This document shows, piece after piece, positions 20,673 through 21,920 of a stretch of 21,920 nt of DNA (position 1 is the first letter of the stretch; the number at the start of each line of letters is the position of its first letter). The DNA is from a virus, in IMG/VR virus record IMGVR_UViG_3300037245_002403, positions 1 to 21,920 of that record, one strand, 5' to 3'. The position numbers were made by a program, and so were the translations under genes. The notes beneath the pieces are model-generated. The model was not told where the DNA came from, made no database searches, and saw nothing but the letters and a program-made list of their open reading frames with translations.

Positions 20673-21674
20673 TTACGCCTGCACGGTGAGGTCGAAGACT
20701 CCACCATGTGCCGCTTCGTTGCAGACCTCAAGGGTCCACTCGACAAGCATCTCGCGCTTGATCGAGTCGCCCGTCTTGGCGAGGTCAAATTGCTGCCAGG
20801 GCCGCAAGTACGCTGCTTTCGCGTACTCGGGGTCGATCAGGAACAGCTCCCGATCCGTGGCTGACGTCACACGAATGTGACGGGTCGGCACGACTCGCAG
20901 CTCGCCGAAGTTGCTGACGTAGAGATCGGCTGTCGCGTAGATCGTGCGACCTGCGCGATCCGAACGCGTCACGCCGGAAGTTCCGGCACCGCCCACGCCG
21001 TCAAACGTCGAGATGGCCGTCTTCTGGACCGGCCCGCAGAGCAGCATGCTCGGCTTCCCGCCATTCGCCCACGCGGACTGCATGACCGTATCGATCATGG
21101 CTTGGGTCAACGCCAGAAGAGCTGCGTTGTTCGTTCGCGCCGCAACGATGCCGGCAGCGAAGCCGCCATCTTCGCCGGGTGTGCCAGCCGTGTTGAAGAC
21201 CGTATTGGTCTCCAGCCACGCCGCCATACCCCCCGAGAGACGCGCCGCTGCGTTCGTCGCACCGGCACTGGGGTTGTTCGACAGCATCGACGTATCGACA
21301 TCCGTCTTCAGCTCGCGAGCGGCCTTCGCTGCGAGATACGCAATCTCCGAGTCGCGGCCATACTTCTCCGTGACTTCGAGCGTCCCGGTCACGTTGATGA
21401 CCTTGGTCGAGATCTGCGTGTAGTTCCCGACGACTTCTGTCGGCGTGGCTTCGGCGAAGGTGGCGTCCTCGCCTTCCCACTTCGCATTATCCGCGGCGGG
21501 AGTTGCCAGAACGTCCTTCTGCCACTGGTGGTACCGCTGCCCCGCTGTCGTTGTGCCGATGGCACTCAGAAACGGGGTCTCTGTCGGGCTGATGTTGAAG
21601 ATCAGATCACTGATATCCTCCCGCAGCCCTGCGGCCTCGTAGGAATCGTAGATCCCTGTCGGTGTTTGCGTCAT
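20673..21674 (-). CDS. Major capsid protein (DUF5309/SU10-like)
   Basis: The 333-aa product matches the DUF5309 major-capsid family from memory. It starts MTQTPTGIYDSYEAAGLRED, then LIFNISPTETPFLSAIGTT, WQKDVLATPAADNAKWEGED, TQISTKVINVTGTLEVTEKYG, and later PSMLLCGPVQKTAISTFDG and TRHIRVTSATDRELFLIDPE. It has the HK97-like fold features expected of this family (N-arm, E-loop region, P- and A-domain). ATG 21674 has an AGGA site upstream. It is followed by a strong hairpin and then adaptor and nozzle genes, the normal order for a podovirus-like head and tail. Confidence 0.85.
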   Translation of the reverse strand: MTQTPTGIYDSYEAAGLREDISDLIFNISPTETPFLSAIGTTTAGQRYHQWQKDVLATPAADNAKWEGEDATFAEATPTEVVGNYTQISTKVINVTGTLEVTEKYGRDSEIAYLAAKAARELKTDVDTSMLSNNPSAGATNAAARLSGGMAAWLETNTVFNTAGTPGEDGGFAAGIVAARTNNAALLALTQAMIDTVMQSAWANGGKPSMLLCGPVQKTAISTFDGVGGAGTSGVTRSDRAGRTIYATADLYVSNFGELRVVPTRHIRVTSATDRELFLIDPEYAKAAYLRPWQQFDLAKTGDSIKREMLVEWTLEVCNEAAHGGVFDLTVQA

Positions 21675-21686
21675 CGTTCAATGTCC

Positions 21687-21920
21687 TCATGTGCGTCGGC
21701 CCGCCCCACCGCCGCGCCGCTGTCGCGAGCGCTTCTGCTCGCGCATCAGCCACGCAGCTTCCTGAGCGTCTTTGCTCTCGGGGTTTTCTTTGAGCCTCTG
21801 CATTACGGCGTTCTCTTCTTCGCGGTGCGTGTCCCCAGGGTCGCGTTGGACACCGGGACGCACTACGCGGGGAAGACCCGCCACCTTTTGTCGGACACTC
21901 GGCGCTTTCTTCCGTGTCGC
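21687..21920 (-). CDS. Unknown protein, 5'-truncated by the window edge
   Basis: The frame is open on the - strand from the window end to the TGA at 21687-21689, giving the last 77 residues. They are rich in charged and basic residues (EEENAVMQRLKENPESKDAQ, then REQKRSRQRRGGGAGRR). No start is required within the window: a GTG at 21884 exists, but open frame continues upstream of it. From its position before the capsid gene it may be a scaffold or small head gene, but nothing in the sequence proves that. Confidence 0.4.
   Translation of the reverse strand, partial: ATRKKAPSVRQKVAGLPRVVRPGVQRDPGDTHREEENAVMQRLKENPESKDAQEAAWLMREQKRSRQRRGGGAGRRT

Overview
The window is part of a tailed-phage genome (or an integrated or metagenomic copy of one). 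It is GC-rich and very tightly packed, with most neighbouring genes overlapping by 1-11 nt. No rRNA, tRNA, integrase, transposase, CRISPR array or host housekeeping gene was seen. The major capsid protein looks like the DUF5309/SU10 type. The head-to-tail order is capsid, small protein, adaptor, beta-propeller nozzle, C1q-like protein, GNAT-like protein, then three ejection-type proteins, which indicates a short-tailed (podovirus-like) virion. The exported lipoprotein and spanin-like genes suggest a diderm host. The PTPTATP-type linkers resemble those in secreted proteins of environmental, high-GC bacteria, but the host cannot be named from this sequence.

Left arm, + strand, 1-4863: an operon of early or replication genes. 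It starts with the end of an unknown gene, a 46-aa membrane peptide and a 70-aa protein. A C5-cytosine DNA methyltransferase follows, and a second, fully open +1 frame lies over its whole length. Next are two tandem paralogous small proteins, a 134-aa coiled-coil protein, and a recombination set: a Sak4/RecA-like ATPase, a DUF669-like single-strand-binding protein with an acidic-aromatic tip, and a PD-(D/E)XK nuclease with a probable Fe-S cluster. A 63-aa protein ends the arm.

Right arm, - strand, 21920 down to 4853: the late operon, read right to left. It contains the end of an unknown gene, the capsid gene, a 13-bp hairpin, the 116-aa protein, adaptor, nozzle, C1q-like protein, GNAT-like protein, three ejection-type proteins and a tail-collar protein. 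Then come three large Cys-rich proteins (718, 590 and 667 aa) that begin with Sec signal peptides or a signal anchor. A lysis-like group follows: a permuted papain-fold (YiiX/NlpC-P60-like) hydrolase, a small lipoprotein and a single-TM protein. The arms meet tail to tail with an 11-nt coding overlap, inside a hairpin.

The most unusual features are two. (1) The methyltransferase gene has two ATGs 4 nt apart sharing one ribosome-binding site. They open two 331-codon frames, and both frames resemble recognisable phage protein families. (2) The late operon carries a cassette of exported, disulfide-rich, lectin-like proteins with an EF-hand repeat, Thr/Pro linkers and a duplicated eight-cysteine domain. 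It is coupled to the tail-collar and lysis genes and may be an undescribed phage-encoded envelope or surface system.
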